A stretch of 64,000 nt of DNA from Pseudonocardia halophobica. GTDB lineage: Bacteria > Actinomycetota > Actinomycetes > Mycobacteriales > Pseudonocardiaceae. Where the stretch lies: assembly GCF_027922425.1 (NCBI RefSeq), contig NZ_BSFQ01000041.1, positions 1 to 64,000 of the forward strand. Direction: 5' to 3'. Every line of letters begins with the position of its first letter. Position 1 is the stretch's first letter. Below are positions 56,275 to 64,000 of the stretch, in pieces. The notes beneath the pieces are model-generated. The model saw nothing but the letters and a program-made list of their open reading frames with translations. It had not been told where the DNA came from and searched no databases. The position numbers and the translations under genes were made by a program.

Positions 56275-57174
56275 TCAGGGCGCGAGGTGCTGCACGAACC
56301 AGGCCAGGGCGGGGTTGCTGGAGGCCTCGAAGCCCTCGACGTAGGCGTCGAAGTGGCCGCCCGGCAGGATCTCGAGGCGCTTGGGCTCGCGGGCCTTCTC
56401 GTACGCGGCGATCGCCAGGTGGGTGGGGGTGAGGACGTCGTTCTGCGCCGGGAGCAGCAGCAGCGGCGTGGGGCTGATCTGCCAGATGTAGTCGACCGGG
56501 TTGTACTCGGTGAACATCTCCACGCTGCGCAGCGTGACCTCGTTCGACCAGTTCGGGGCCCGGGTCTTGCCGGTCTCGGTGAACCACTGCCAGGAGTCGG
56601 GGGTCGGCAGCGCGGACGGCGCCAGCGGGTCCTCGGCCACGACCGGCACCATGGCCGGCGGGTCGCCGCGGAAGCGGGCGAGCCGGTCCTGGTCGAACTG
56701 CTGGCGGAACCCGTCGAGGAAGTCGGCGCGGACCAGGGCGCGCACGTTGTCGTAGCCGCTGACCAGCGGGACCTGGCTGACCACGGCCTTGACCCGGCGG
56801 TCGATCGCGGCGACCACGAGGACGTTCCCGCCGGAGTAGCTCGACCCCCAGATGCCGATGCGGGCGGCGTCGGTCTCGGGCAGCGTCGTCGCGTAGGTGA
56901 TGGCGTGCCGGTAGTCGCGGACCTGCGCCCACGGGTCGATCTCCTGGCGCGGGGTGCCGTCGCTGTCGCCGAAGTTGCGGTTGTCGTAGACCAGCGCGTT
57001 GAGGCCGTTCGCGGAGAACAGCTCGGCGTACCGGTCGAGGTACATCTCCTTCACGGCCGAGAAGCCGTGCGAGAGGACGATCGTCGGGGCGGGGCCGGCG
57101 GCCCCCTCCGCGGGGTAGAACCAGCCGCGCAGCGTCACGCCCTCGGCGTCGAACTCCACGTCACGTCGAGCCAT
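56275..57174 (-). CDS. alpha/beta hydrolase (dienelactone hydrolase-like, FAE-type)
   Basis: A 299-residue hydrolase. VLSHGFSAVKEMYLDRYAEL supplies the oxyanion loop, GIWGSSYSGGNVLVV the nucleophile Ser (about residue 113), LPAQNDVLTPT the Asp and LPGGHFDAYVEGFE the His, in correct order. ATG follows GGAGGAGTCCCG, a strong ribosome site; in-frame upstream sequence to 57327 is rejected. It heads the three-gene unit, 58 bp from an AraC regulator gene on the same strand. Probably an ester or lactone hydrolase. Confidence 0.87.
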   Translation of the reverse strand: MARRDVEFDAEGVTLRGWFYPAEGAAGPAPTIVLSHGFSAVKEMYLDRYAELFSANGLNALVYDNRNFGDSDGTPRQEIDPWAQVRDYRHAITYATTLPETDAARIGIWGSSYSGGNVLVVAAIDRRVKAVVSQVPLVSGYDNVRALVRADFLDGFRQQFDQDRLARFRGDPPAMVPVVAEDPLAPSALPTPDSWQWFTETGKTRAPNWSNEVTLRSVEMFTEYNPVDYIWQISPTPLLLLPAQNDVLTPTHLAIAAYEKAREPKRLEILPGGHFDAYVEGFEASSNPALAWFVQHLAP

Positions 57175-57232
57175 CGGGACTCCTCCGGGTCGGGTGGAAC
57201 CGGCCCCGGAGGCGCTCGCGTGGGGCGCCGGC

Positions 57233-58279
57233 TCAGCCCTGGGCCGCTGTGATCCCAGTCTCCCGACGGCCCGCGCCGGCGCGATGAACTGCTGCGACAG
57301 GTCGTTGCACGGGCGCGCCACCGGCACGGTCGAGGTGCGCCGCGGTGCGGTAGTCGCTCGGCGAGGCCCCGTACCGGGCCTTGAACGACCGGCTGAAGTG
57401 GCTGGTGTCCGAGAAGCCCCAACGGTGCGCGATGGCGGAGATCGGGCGGTCGGACTCCGTGAGCTCCTCGCGGGCCCGGGCCAGCCGGCGCACGCGGATG
57501 ACCTCGCCCACGGTCTGCCCGGTGGCGTTGAAGATCCGGTTGACCGTCCGCACGGACACCCCGTGCGCGGCGGCGAGGTCCTGCGCGGTCACCGCGTCGA
57601 GCAGGTGCCGCTCGATGTAGCGGTCCATCTGCGCGCGCAGCGCCGGCTGGGCCATCGAGGTCGCCGGGACGTCGTTGCCGGAGCGCAGCGCCCCGATGAA
57701 CAGCTCCAGGGTGGCGTTGCGGGCGGCGCTGATCGCGCCCTGGTCGAGCTCGGGCAACGACGTACGCAACGTGTCCAGGTACGACGTGAGCAGCCGGGTG
57801 GCCGGCTTGCCGCCGTCGAGCCGCACCCCGCCCGACATCGGCGCCCGGCCGGACACCTCCTCCAGCGCCGCGCGCGGGATCAGCAGGCTGCGCTTGGCCA
57901 GCGGCTCCCACACGGCGAACCGAGCCGGCCGGGTGCTGTCCCAGGCGACCGCGTCACCGGGCTGCAGGCAGGCCTCGGCGTCGTTCTGGGCGACCGTCTC
58001 CTGCCCGGCCAGGGTGATCAGGACGACGACGAACTCCCCGTCGGTCCGGGCCAGCTCGCGGCGGGTCCGGGTGCCGGAGCACGGGCCGCACTCGCAGTCG
58101 ACCAGCGCGAGGTCGTCGATCCACCAGCGCCGCGCCGACGCGGTGAACCCGGGCGGATCCGCGTCCACCGGGACCGAGACCGCCCACGGCAGGTGCGTGG
58201 CCGAGAGCATGTCGCGCCACTCGTCCGTGACCGCGTCGGCCTCACCGCTCGTGGTCCAGAACTCCTCGTCGCGTTCCAT
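57233..58279 (-). CDS. AraC-family regulator (AraC-binding-like N-terminus)
   Basis: A 348-residue regulator. The N-terminal domain (about 15-200, WAVSVPVDADPPGFTASARR and LQPGDAVAWDSTRPARFAV) resembles the AraC_binding_2 type. The C-terminal HTH_18 contains VTAQDLAAAHGVSVRTVNRI, then AIAHRWGFSDTSHFSRSFKA and RYGASPSDYR. ATG 58279. It lies upstream of, and in the same direction as, the hydrolase-SDR-SDR genes, which it probably activates. The C-terminal tail after YRTAAH is Ala/Arg-rich and of doubtful function. Confidence 0.88.
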   Translation of the reverse strand: MERDEEFWTTSGEADAVTDEWRDMLSATHLPWAVSVPVDADPPGFTASARRWWIDDLALVDCECGPCSGTRTRRELARTDGEFVVVLITLAGQETVAQNDAEACLQPGDAVAWDSTRPARFAVWEPLAKRSLLIPRAALEEVSGRAPMSGGVRLDGGKPATRLLTSYLDTLRTSLPELDQGAISAARNATLELFIGALRSGNDVPATSMAQPALRAQMDRYIERHLLDAVTAQDLAAAHGVSVRTVNRIFNATGQTVGEVIRVRRLARAREELTESDRPISAIAHRWGFSDTSHFSRSFKARYGASPSDYRTAAHLDRAGGAPVQRPVAAVHRAGAGRRETGITAAQG

Positions 58280-58455
58280 CCGCGTCCCCTCGGCCGACGG
58301 CGCCGTCGAACCCCGGCGACCCACGGTAGGCGCTCCGGCAAGGCCACGTCCTCCACCGGGTCCCGACCCGTCGACCCTGCCCACCCCGCACGTCCCGCGC
58401 GTAGAACCGCTGCGCCAGGGCCTGGAACGCCCGCGACAGCTCGGCGAGGTCCGGC

Positions 58456-59127
58456 TCAGCCGGCGGCGGCCGGGCGCTTGCAGGCGATGAGGGACGCCTG
58501 CGGGATCTTCGTGGCGGCGCTCGCGGGAGCGGGCGCCCGGACGAGCGTCGCGACGACGTCGAACCCGGCCTCGTCGAGGAGGACGGCGACCGCGTCGGGC
58601 CGGAGCCGGTGGAAGTCCAGCGAGACCCGGTGCCCGAAGGCCTCGTCGAAGTGCAGGACGTCGTCCCCGACCTGGAAGGCCACCAGCAGGTGGCCTCCGT
58701 CCTCCAGCACCCGGTGGAACTCGGCGAACACCGCGGGCAGGTGTGCCGGGGGCACATGGATGATCGAGTACCAGGCGACGAGGCCCGCCAGACTCGCGTC
58801 GGACGCGTCGAGCGCGCCCATGTCGCCCACGTCGAACGTGACGTCCGGATACGCGCGGCGGGCGAGGTCGACCATCGCGGCGGAGAGATCGATCCCGCGG
58901 ATCGCCAGCCCCAGCTCGCGCAGGTGTGCGGTCACGTGGCCGGGCCCGCTGCCGACCTCGATCAGCCGGCCGTCCGGGTGCCGATCGGTCACGAGCCCGG
59001 CGAAGCCGGCGAGCACGGCGCGGTCGAGCGGGCTGTCGGCGAGCTCGGAGCGGAACGTCTCCTCGTAGGACCGTGCGATCGCGTCGTAGCCGCTGCGGGT
59101 GTCGCTGAGGTACGCCGACTCGATCAC
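58456..59127 (-). CDS. class I SAM-dependent methyltransferase
   Basis: A 223-residue methyltransferase. SAM-binding motif I is LIEVGSGPGHVTAHLRELG (about residues 55-73), acidic motif II IDLSAAM, and then DVGDMGALDA and WYSIIHVPPAHLPAVFAEFH. A methyltransfer to a small molecule is expected; substrate unknown. The intergenic 58280-58455 shows no further gene. Confidence 0.87.
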   Translation of the reverse strand: MIESAYLSDTRSGYDAIARSYEETFRSELADSPLDRAVLAGFAGLVTDRHPDGRLIEVGSGPGHVTAHLRELGLAIRGIDLSAAMVDLARRAYPDVTFDVGDMGALDASDASLAGLVAWYSIIHVPPAHLPAVFAEFHRVLEDGGHLLVAFQVGDDVLHFDEAFGHRVSLDFHRLRPDAVAVLLDEAGFDVVATLVRAPAPASAATKIPQASLIACKRPAAAG

Positions 59128-59179
59128 GGGCGCAGCCTACGGAGCCGGGCCCGGGGCCGTGGGGACTCGCCCGACACGA

Positions 59180-59225
59180 GAAGCGACGCTGACCGCGAGG
59201 AATCCTCGCCGGCCAGCGCCGCTTC
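59180..59225. terminator. hairpin downstream of sodN
   Basis: GAAGCGACGCTGACCGCGAGG (59180-59200, 21 bases) pairs imperfectly with CCTCGCCGGCCAGCGCCGCT (from 59204) around AAT. It is directly 3' of sodN and also near the methyltransferase start, so it separates the two units. Confidence 0.6.
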
Positions 59226-59236
59226 CAGCGCGAGGC

Positions 59237-59650
59237 TCAGGCAGCCTGCTTGGTCTCCCAGAAGATCTTGTCGATCTGGGCGATGTAGTCCAGCAGCTCC
59301 TGGCCGTCCTTGGGGTCGACCGAGGACTTGGTGCCGCCGGGGCCGCCACCGGCCTTCTTGGTGGCCTTGTTGAACAGCTCGTGCAGCTCCGGGTACTTCT
59401 CGAAGTGCGGCGGCTTGAAGTAGTCCGTCCACAGCACCCAGAGGTGGTGCTTCACGAGGTCGGAGCGCTGCTCCTTGATCTCGATGGCCCGCTCGCGGAA
59501 GACCGGGTCGTCGTTGCCCTGGTACTTCTCCTGGATGGCCTTGACCGACTCGGCCTCGATGCGCGCCTGGGCAGGGTCGTACACGCCGCAGGGGAGGTCG
59601 CAGTGCGCGGTGGCCTCCAGCCGCGGGCGGAGAATGCGGGACAGCCGCAT
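59237..59650 (-). CDS. sodN: nickel-containing superoxide dismutase
   Basis: A 137-residue Ni-SOD precursor. A 15-residue leader (MRLSRILRPRLEATA) is removed to expose His1 of HCDLPCGVYDP, the nickel hook with Cys2 and Cys6. The rest is four-helical, with LVKHHLWVLWTDYFKPPHFE. It disproportionates superoxide in the cytoplasm or secreted form. ATG follows GGGAGGACCC. Expression in Streptomyces depends on nickel via Nur; a Nur site was not resolved here. The maturation protease is divergent. Confidence 0.96.
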   Translation of the reverse strand: MRLSRILRPRLEATAHCDLPCGVYDPAQARIEAESVKAIQEKYQGNDDPVFRERAIEIKEQRSDLVKHHLWVLWTDYFKPPHFEKYPELHELFNKATKKAGGGPGGTKSSVDPKDGQELLDYIAQIDKIFWETKQAA

Positions 59651-59726
59651 GGGTCCTCCCTGGTGGTGATCGTTCTGGCGTGCCCGACCCTACTCCCGGG
59701 GGCGGGGGGCCAGCAGGCCGGAAGGT

Positions 59727-60062
59727 GTGGTGGGACGGGTGTTCCGGACACGGGTCACAGGGCATCACCGCGGGTGGCGCGCGGTGACGGTCCGCGGTCC
59801 CTCCATGTCCACCGCCCTGTCCGACGACGACGTCGTGCTGGCCCGGTTCGGCCGGTCCGCCCGGCCGGGTGACGTGGTCCTGGTGCGCTGGCCGGCGCGG
59901 CCCGACCAGCTGTCGGTGAAGCGCGCGGTGCGGCCCGAGGGCGCGCTGTGGTGGGTGGAGGGCGACAACCCGTTCGGTTCCACCGACTCCCGCACGCTCG
60001 GCCCGGCCGAGGTCGTGGCCGTCGTCACGCGGCGGTTGTGGCCCCGGCCCCGGCGCCTCTGA
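59727..60062 (+). CDS. sodX: nickel-type superoxide dismutase maturation protease SodX
   Basis: A 111-residue S24/S26-type peptidase. It carries the Ser-Lys dyad, Ser26 in VRGPSMSTAL and Lys65 in QLSVKRAVRP, with GDNPFGSTDSR near 90 typical of signal-peptidase-like folds. It cleaves the SodN leader. No membrane helix is visible, unlike ordinary signal peptidases. GTG start with GGAAGG; in-frame GTG at 59730 also possible. Divergent from sodN with 76 bp between, instead of the downstream order usual in Streptomyces. Confidence 0.9.
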   Translation: MVGRVFRTRVTGHHRGWRAVTVRGPSMSTALSDDDVVLARFGRSARPGDVVLVRWPARPDQLSVKRAVRPEGALWWVEGDNPFGSTDSRTLGPAEVVAVVTRRLWPRPRRL

Positions 60063-60090
60063 GGTACGGTCGTCAGCCAGTACCCGACAG

Positions 60091-60233
60091 CCGATCCCTC
60101 GCATCACCCCGCCGCATCCCGCGGGGCCGCGGCGAGGGGGCCGTCCGGCACCGATCCGGCGAGACCCTGCCCCCGGTGCACGGCGAGTAGGGACGCGCGC
60201 GAGCGTCCACCGCACCCGTACCGGAGTCCTGCC
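60091..60233 (+). promoter_or_regulatory. hairpin-rich 5' leader of malic enzyme gene (candidate structured RNA)
   Basis: Nested stems CCCTCGC/GCGAGGG (60096-60102 with 60132-60138) enclosing CCCCGC/GCGGGG, then GCACCG/CGGTGC (60148-60153 with 60174-60179) and GGACGC/GCGTCC (60191-60196 with 60203-60208). They fill the 171-bp gap before the malic enzyme start. I do not match it to any known riboswitch class. Confidence 0.4.
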
Positions 60234-61448
60234 ATGACCGTTTCCCCGGAGCGCACCCTGTCCTCGGACCTGTCCACGTCCGCCCCGACCCGCGAGGAGA
60301 TCTTCGCCTCGCACGAGGGCGGCAAGCTGGCCACCGGGCTGTCCGCGCCGCTGCGCGACGCCCGCGACCTGGCCATCGCCTACACCCCGGGTGTGGCCGA
60401 GGTGAGCCGCGCGATCGCTGCCGAGCCCGCGCTGGCCCGTCGCTACACCTGGACCGACCGGCTGGTCGCGGTGGTCAGCGACGGCACCGCCGTCCTCGGC
60501 CTCGGCGACATCGGCCCGCGCGCGTCGCTGCCGGTGATGGAGGGCAAGTCCGCGCTGTTCAAGACCTTCGGCGAGCTCGACTCGATCCCGCTGGTCCTGG
60601 ACACCACGGACGTCGACGAGATCGTCGAGACCCTCGTCCGGCTGCGGCCGAGCTTCGGCGCGGTCAACCTCGAGGACGTCTCGGCGCCGCGCTGCTTCGA
60701 ACTGGAGCGCAAGCTCGTCGAGGCCCTGGACTGCCCGGTCATGCACGACGACCAGCACGGCACCGCGATCGTGCTGCTCGCCGCGCTGCAGGGCGCCTGC
60801 GCCGCCACCGCGCGGGACCTGCGCAGCCTCAAGGTCGTGATCTCCGGCGCGGGCGCCGCGGGCGTGGCGTGCGCACGCATCCTGCTGGCCGGCGGGGCGT
60901 CCGACGTGGTCGTCCTCGACTCCCGGGGGATCATCGACACCGCCCGCGGCGGGGAGAAGGGCACGCTCGCGGCCGAGACCAACCCCCGCCGGGTCACCGG
61001 CGGCCTGGCCGACGCGCTGCGCGGCGCCGACGTGTTCGTCGGGCTCTCCAGCGCCACCCTGCCCGAGGAGGTCCTGGCCACGATGGCGCCGGACTCCTTT
61101 GTGTTCGCGCTGTCCAACCCGGACCCGGAGGTCCACCCGGAGATCGCCGCGCGGTACGCCGCGGTCGTCGCCACCGGGCGCAGCGACTTCCCGAACCAGA
61201 TCAACAACGTGCTGGCCTTCCCCGGGGTGTTCCGCGGGGCGCTCGACGCCGGCGCCCGCCGGATCACCGAGGGCATGAAGCTGGCAGCCGCGAACGCGAT
61301 CTTCTCGGTGGCCGCCGACGACCTCGCGGCCGACCGGATCGTGCCCAGCCCGTTCGACCCGCGGGTCGCGCCCGAGGTGGCGGCCGCCGTGGCCGAGGCC
61401 GCCCGCCGCGACCCGGCCGCCGGTGTCACGGAGGGTGATCGCCGATAG
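60234..61448 (+). CDS. NAD(P)-dependent malic enzyme
   Basis: A 404-residue bacterial-type malic enzyme converting malate to pyruvate plus CO2. Seen: SAPLRDARDLAIAYTPGVAE, DRLVAVVSDGTAVLGLGDIG (about residues 75-94), the metal-site segment FGAVNLEDVSAPRCFE, MHDDQHGTAIVLLAALQG, and the nucleotide-binding VVISGAGAAGVACARILLA. Length matches the short form without the phosphotransacetylase domain. ATG follows GGAG. Cofactor preference not decided. Confidence 0.93.
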   Translation: MTVSPERTLSSDLSTSAPTREEIFASHEGGKLATGLSAPLRDARDLAIAYTPGVAEVSRAIAAEPALARRYTWTDRLVAVVSDGTAVLGLGDIGPRASLPVMEGKSALFKTFGELDSIPLVLDTTDVDEIVETLVRLRPSFGAVNLEDVSAPRCFELERKLVEALDCPVMHDDQHGTAIVLLAALQGACAATARDLRSLKVVISGAGAAGVACARILLAGGASDVVVLDSRGIIDTARGGEKGTLAAETNPRRVTGGLADALRGADVFVGLSSATLPEEVLATMAPDSFVFALSNPDPEVHPEIAARYAAVVATGRSDFPNQINNVLAFPGVFRGALDAGARRITEGMKLAAANAIFSVAADDLAADRIVPSPFDPRVAPEVAAAVAEAARRDPAAGVTEGDRR

Positions 61449-61640
61449 GGGTCCTACCTGGCGTTCTTCCTCCGCTCGGTCGACCTGATCACGGAGAGTG
61501 TAGGCAAGTGCCGTAACTCACTCGGGTCGGAGTAGTCCGTTCGAGCGGTGTCCCCGGATCGAGTGGAGCAGTCGCTCGTTGTGCTCCGTGACGGGGCCTC
61601 CCGGGCCCCGGAACACACGGCGAGCACGTGGGGGGCGCGG

Positions 61641-64000
61641 GTGAGCGGCTTCGGAGGGCGCGGCGAGGCGGCGGACGAGCCTGCCCGGTCGGGCGTCCCC
61701 GACGGGGCCGACCCGGACCCGGTCGAGGACGGGTACGGCGTCGACCCGTCGGACGGGCGGCACCCCGGACCGGGCGGCACCGACCTGCCCGGCCCGGTGC
61801 GCCGGCTCGACCGCCGGCGGGCGGACAACGTCGCGCCGCGGCCCGAGCAGGCCCGTTTCGCCGACCGCCTCGCCCGGGCGATCTCCGCGCCGTCCGGCGG
61901 CCAGGTGCCGGGCCAGACCCGCCGCCCGGCGTCGGGCTCGCTCGGCCGCTCCCTGGCCGAGCGCGAGGAGCCGGGCGAGCCCGAGGTGCGCACCGATCCC
62001 GGCGCGGTGCAGCTCGTCGCCCCGCCTGAGCAGATCAGCGGCCCGCACGCGCTCCCGCTCGAACCGGGGACGACCGACCCCGGCGGCTTGCCGTCGGTGC
62101 CGCCCGCCCTGCGGGACGTCGCCTTCGGCACCGCGGCCCTGCCGCCGTCGGCCCTGTTCGGCGAGAGGATCGACGTCGTGCCGCTGCCGGCAGCGCCCGC
62201 CGTGGTGTGCGACGGCGCGGACCGGATCCTCCGGGTCAACGACGCCTTCCTGCAGCTCGCGGGCCGGCCGGCGGACCCGCTGGGCGTGCGGCTGGACCGG
62301 CTGCTCGACGGGCCCGACGCCGACGCCCGCCTGCGGCGCGCGGACGGCACCACGGTCCGGGTGCGCGCGGTCCGCTGGGACCTGCCGGGCGACCTGCACA
62401 CCGTCGTCCTCGTCGAGCTGGGCGAGCGGGACCGCGGCGACCGGCGCTGGACCGCCGAGCTGGAGCGGCTGGCCCGTGTCGGCACCTGGACGTTCGAGCT
62501 GGCCACGGCCACCTTCCGGCGGAGCGCCTCGCTCGAGGAGCTGTACCGGGACGTCGGCGTGGTCCCGGACGGTCCGCACGGGCCGGTCGAGGGCGAGCAG
62601 GTGGCCGCGCTCTGCCGGGCGCTGCGCACCGGCTCGGGGCCGACCGACCACCACGTCGAGCTGCGGCTGCCGGGCGACCGGGTGCTCAGCTGCCGGGCCG
62701 GCGTGGAGCGTGGTCCCGACGGCCTGCCCGTCCGGCTGGCCGGGATGGTGCGCGACGTGACCGCGCAGCGGCTCGCCGAGGGCGGCCGCCACTCCGCGCG
62801 GCGCTTCGCCGACCTGCTCTCCACGGTGCCCGACGGCGTGGGCCTGTTCGACGCCGCCGGCCGGCTCGCCGACGCCAACGAGGCCTTCTGCGCGCTGCTC
62901 GGCCGGCCGCTGGCGGAGCTGCGCGGCCGCACCGCGCTCGACCTGACCGCCGACGCCGAGCCGCAGCCCGACGCCGCGCCGGCGATGCTGCCCGGCTGGC
63001 TGCGCCGCATCCCCACCGGTGGCGGGCACGGCTACCGGCTCTCGGCCGTCACCCTGCTGCGGGGCGACGGGACCCGGGTGACCGTCGCGCTCGCGGTCAC
63101 CGCCTCGACGTCCGACGACGGGGACCCGTTCTGGCTGGTCGTGGCCACCGAGATCGCCCCGGCGGCGCCGTCGCGCGAGGCGGGCACCGCCGTCGATCTC
63201 CTGACCCGGCTGCCGAACCGCGCGGCCGCGCTCGACCTCGTCGCCGACCTGCTCGCCGGGCCGGACGGGCACCGGGTCGCCGTGGTCTGCGGCGACCTCG
63301 ACGACTTCGCCCGCGTCAACTCCTCCCTCGGCCACGAGGCGGGCGACGAGCTGCTGGTCACCACGGCCACCCGGCTGCGCCGGCAGCTGCCCGTCGGCTG
63401 CACGCCGGCCCGGCTGGCCGGGGACGAGTTCGTCGTGATCTGCGCCGACCACGACCTGACCGGCGGGCCCGAGGCCCTGGCGCGCACCGTCGCCGAGCTC
63501 ATGGGCGGCACGCTGAGCGTGCACGGGCGGCCGGTGCAGCTCACCGCCACCGTCGGCGTCGCGACGCCGGACGCCCGGCCGGACGGACCCGTCGAGGCCG
63601 GCGACCTGCTCCGGTTCGCCGAGCTCGCGATGCACGAGGCCAAGCGCACGGACCGGGGCGGGGTCGCCACCGCGTCGCCGACCGTCGTGGGGTCGGCCGA
63701 CCGGCAGCTCGAGATCGAGGGCGAGCTGCGCGCCGCGCTGACCGAGGACCGGCTGGCGCTGCAGTACCAGCCCGTCGTCGGGCCGGACGGCTGGGTGGTC
63801 TCCGCGGAGGCGCTGGTCCGCTGGCCGCACCCGGAGCGCGGGATGATCCCGCCGGGCGACTTCCTGCCGGTCGCCGAGCGCGCCGGCATGCTGCGCGACC
63901 TCGACCTGTGGGTGCTGCGGACCGCGGTCAACGAGGCCGCGACCTGGCCCGGGCGCGCCGCGGTGGCCGTGAACCTCGCCGGCCTGCTGCCCAGCGAGCC
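61641..64000 (+). CDS. PAS-GGDEF-EAL cyclic di-GMP signalling protein (3' end outside window)
   Basis: Open from GTG 61641 through the last base, at least 786 residues. A Pro/Gly/Asp-rich N-terminus (about 1-180) precedes PAS-like domains: LPAAPAVVCDGADRILRVND, GTWTFELATATFRRSASLEE and LLSTVPDGVGLFDAAGRLAD. A GGDEF domain follows, with CGDLDDFARVNSSLGHEAGD and signature LAGDEFVVI (AGDEF variant). The EAL domain begins LALQYQPVVGPDG, with intact EAL in AEALVRWPHPERG, and is cut after NLAGLLPSEP. It should make and/or break cyclic di-GMP. Resembles multi-domain Streptomyces proteins such as RmdB. GTG follows GGGGGG. Confidence 0.9.
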   Translation, partial: MSGFGGRGEAADEPARSGVPDGADPDPVEDGYGVDPSDGRHPGPGGTDLPGPVRRLDRRRADNVAPRPEQARFADRLARAISAPSGGQVPGQTRRPASGSLGRSLAEREEPGEPEVRTDPGAVQLVAPPEQISGPHALPLEPGTTDPGGLPSVPPALRDVAFGTAALPPSALFGERIDVVPLPAAPAVVCDGADRILRVNDAFLQLAGRPADPLGVRLDRLLDGPDADARLRRADGTTVRVRAVRWDLPGDLHTVVLVELGERDRGDRRWTAELERLARVGTWTFELATATFRRSASLEELYRDVGVVPDGPHGPVEGEQVAALCRALRTGSGPTDHHVELRLPGDRVLSCRAGVERGPDGLPVRLAGMVRDVTAQRLAEGGRHSARRFADLLSTVPDGVGLFDAAGRLADANEAFCALLGRPLAELRGRTALDLTADAEPQPDAAPAMLPGWLRRIPTGGGHGYRLSAVTLLRGDGTRVTVALAVTASTSDDGDPFWLVVATEIAPAAPSREAGTAVDLLTRLPNRAAALDLVADLLAGPDGHRVAVVCGDLDDFARVNSSLGHEAGDELLVTTATRLRRQLPVGCTPARLAGDEFVVICADHDLTGGPEALARTVAELMGGTLSVHGRPVQLTATVGVATPDARPDGPVEAGDLLRFAELAMHEAKRTDRGGVATASPTVVGSADRQLEIEGELRAALTEDRLALQYQPVVGPDGWVVSAEALVRWPHPERGMIPPGDFLPVAERAGMLRDLDLWVLRTAVNEAATWPGRAAVAVNLAGLLPSE

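Noticed and set aside
61449..61640. BldD or riboswitch signal before the GGDEF-EAL gene (GTAACTCACTCGGGT near 61515)
   Set aside because: Only a partial half-site resemblance; the inverted repeat expected of BldD is not convincing and no known c-di-GMP riboswitch core is seen.

Overview
The window is very GC-rich, with GTG and TTG starts, frequent GTGA/ATGA start-stop overlaps and marker genes restricted to Actinobacteria (WhiB1, 24-residue bL37, SigR-RsrA, PdtaS, nickel superoxide dismutase). It is a chromosomal segment of an actinomycete. Pseudonocardia or a close relative fits the mix of monooxygenase, FadE and solute-binding genes, but the genus is my inference. I saw no tRNA, rRNA, CRISPR array, insertion sequence or phage gene.

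Region 1 (about 0.1-12.3 kb) is a CoA-dependent catabolic cluster. Two crotonases on the minus strand diverge from a plus-strand series: acyl-CoA dehydrogenase, cyclase-family hydrolase, TetR regulator, APH-type kinase with a C-terminal extension, acyl-CoA ligase, SMP-30-type lactonase, second acyl-CoA ligase, crotonase and second APH-type kinase. Two small genes follow (12.3-13.3 kb). Region 2 (13.3-23.8 kb) is an ABC importer: four tandem paralogous family-5 solute-binding lipoproteins on the minus strand, divergent from two permeases and two ATPases. Region 3 (23.9-30 kb) holds a thiolase, a second TetR regulator, a translationally coupled pair of acyl-CoA dehydrogenases that looks like an alpha2-beta2 enzyme, and two crotonases. 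Palindromes built on AACGATCGTT or a close variant stand at five promoter regions in regions 1-3, suggesting one TetR-controlled uptake and degradation regulon.

Region 4 (30-44.4 kb) is actinobacterial core genome: DUF1707 protein, Ser/Thr kinase, lipoprotein, rsgA, aroA, SRAP protein, alpha/beta hydrolase, ybaK, sigR-rsrA with a recognisable sigma-R promoter, bL37, pdtaS, whiB1 with a CRP-like site, a diacylglycerol-kinase-type lipid kinase, a membrane protein, a GNAT protein, an L,D-transpeptidase-like protein and a histidine phosphatase. From memory, many of these are neighbours in the Mycobacterium tuberculosis Rv3214-Rv3228 interval.

Region 5 (44.4-59.1 kb) is a mosaic of small units: AhpD-like protein, flavohemoglobin, ArsR-SRPBCC pair, SDR plus flavin monooxygenase divergent from an AraC regulator, CocE-type hydrolase, XRE-cupin regulator, truncated hemoglobin, two SDRs plus an alpha/beta hydrolase with an AraC regulator, and a methyltransferase. 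Region 6 (59.2-64 kb) has sodN divergent from sodX, a malic enzyme behind a hairpin-rich leader, and a PAS-GGDEF-EAL protein cut by the window end.

A dispersed family of about 40-bp palindromes with compensatory arm changes ends several transcription units at 13.3, 23.8, 50.9 and 53.1 kb.
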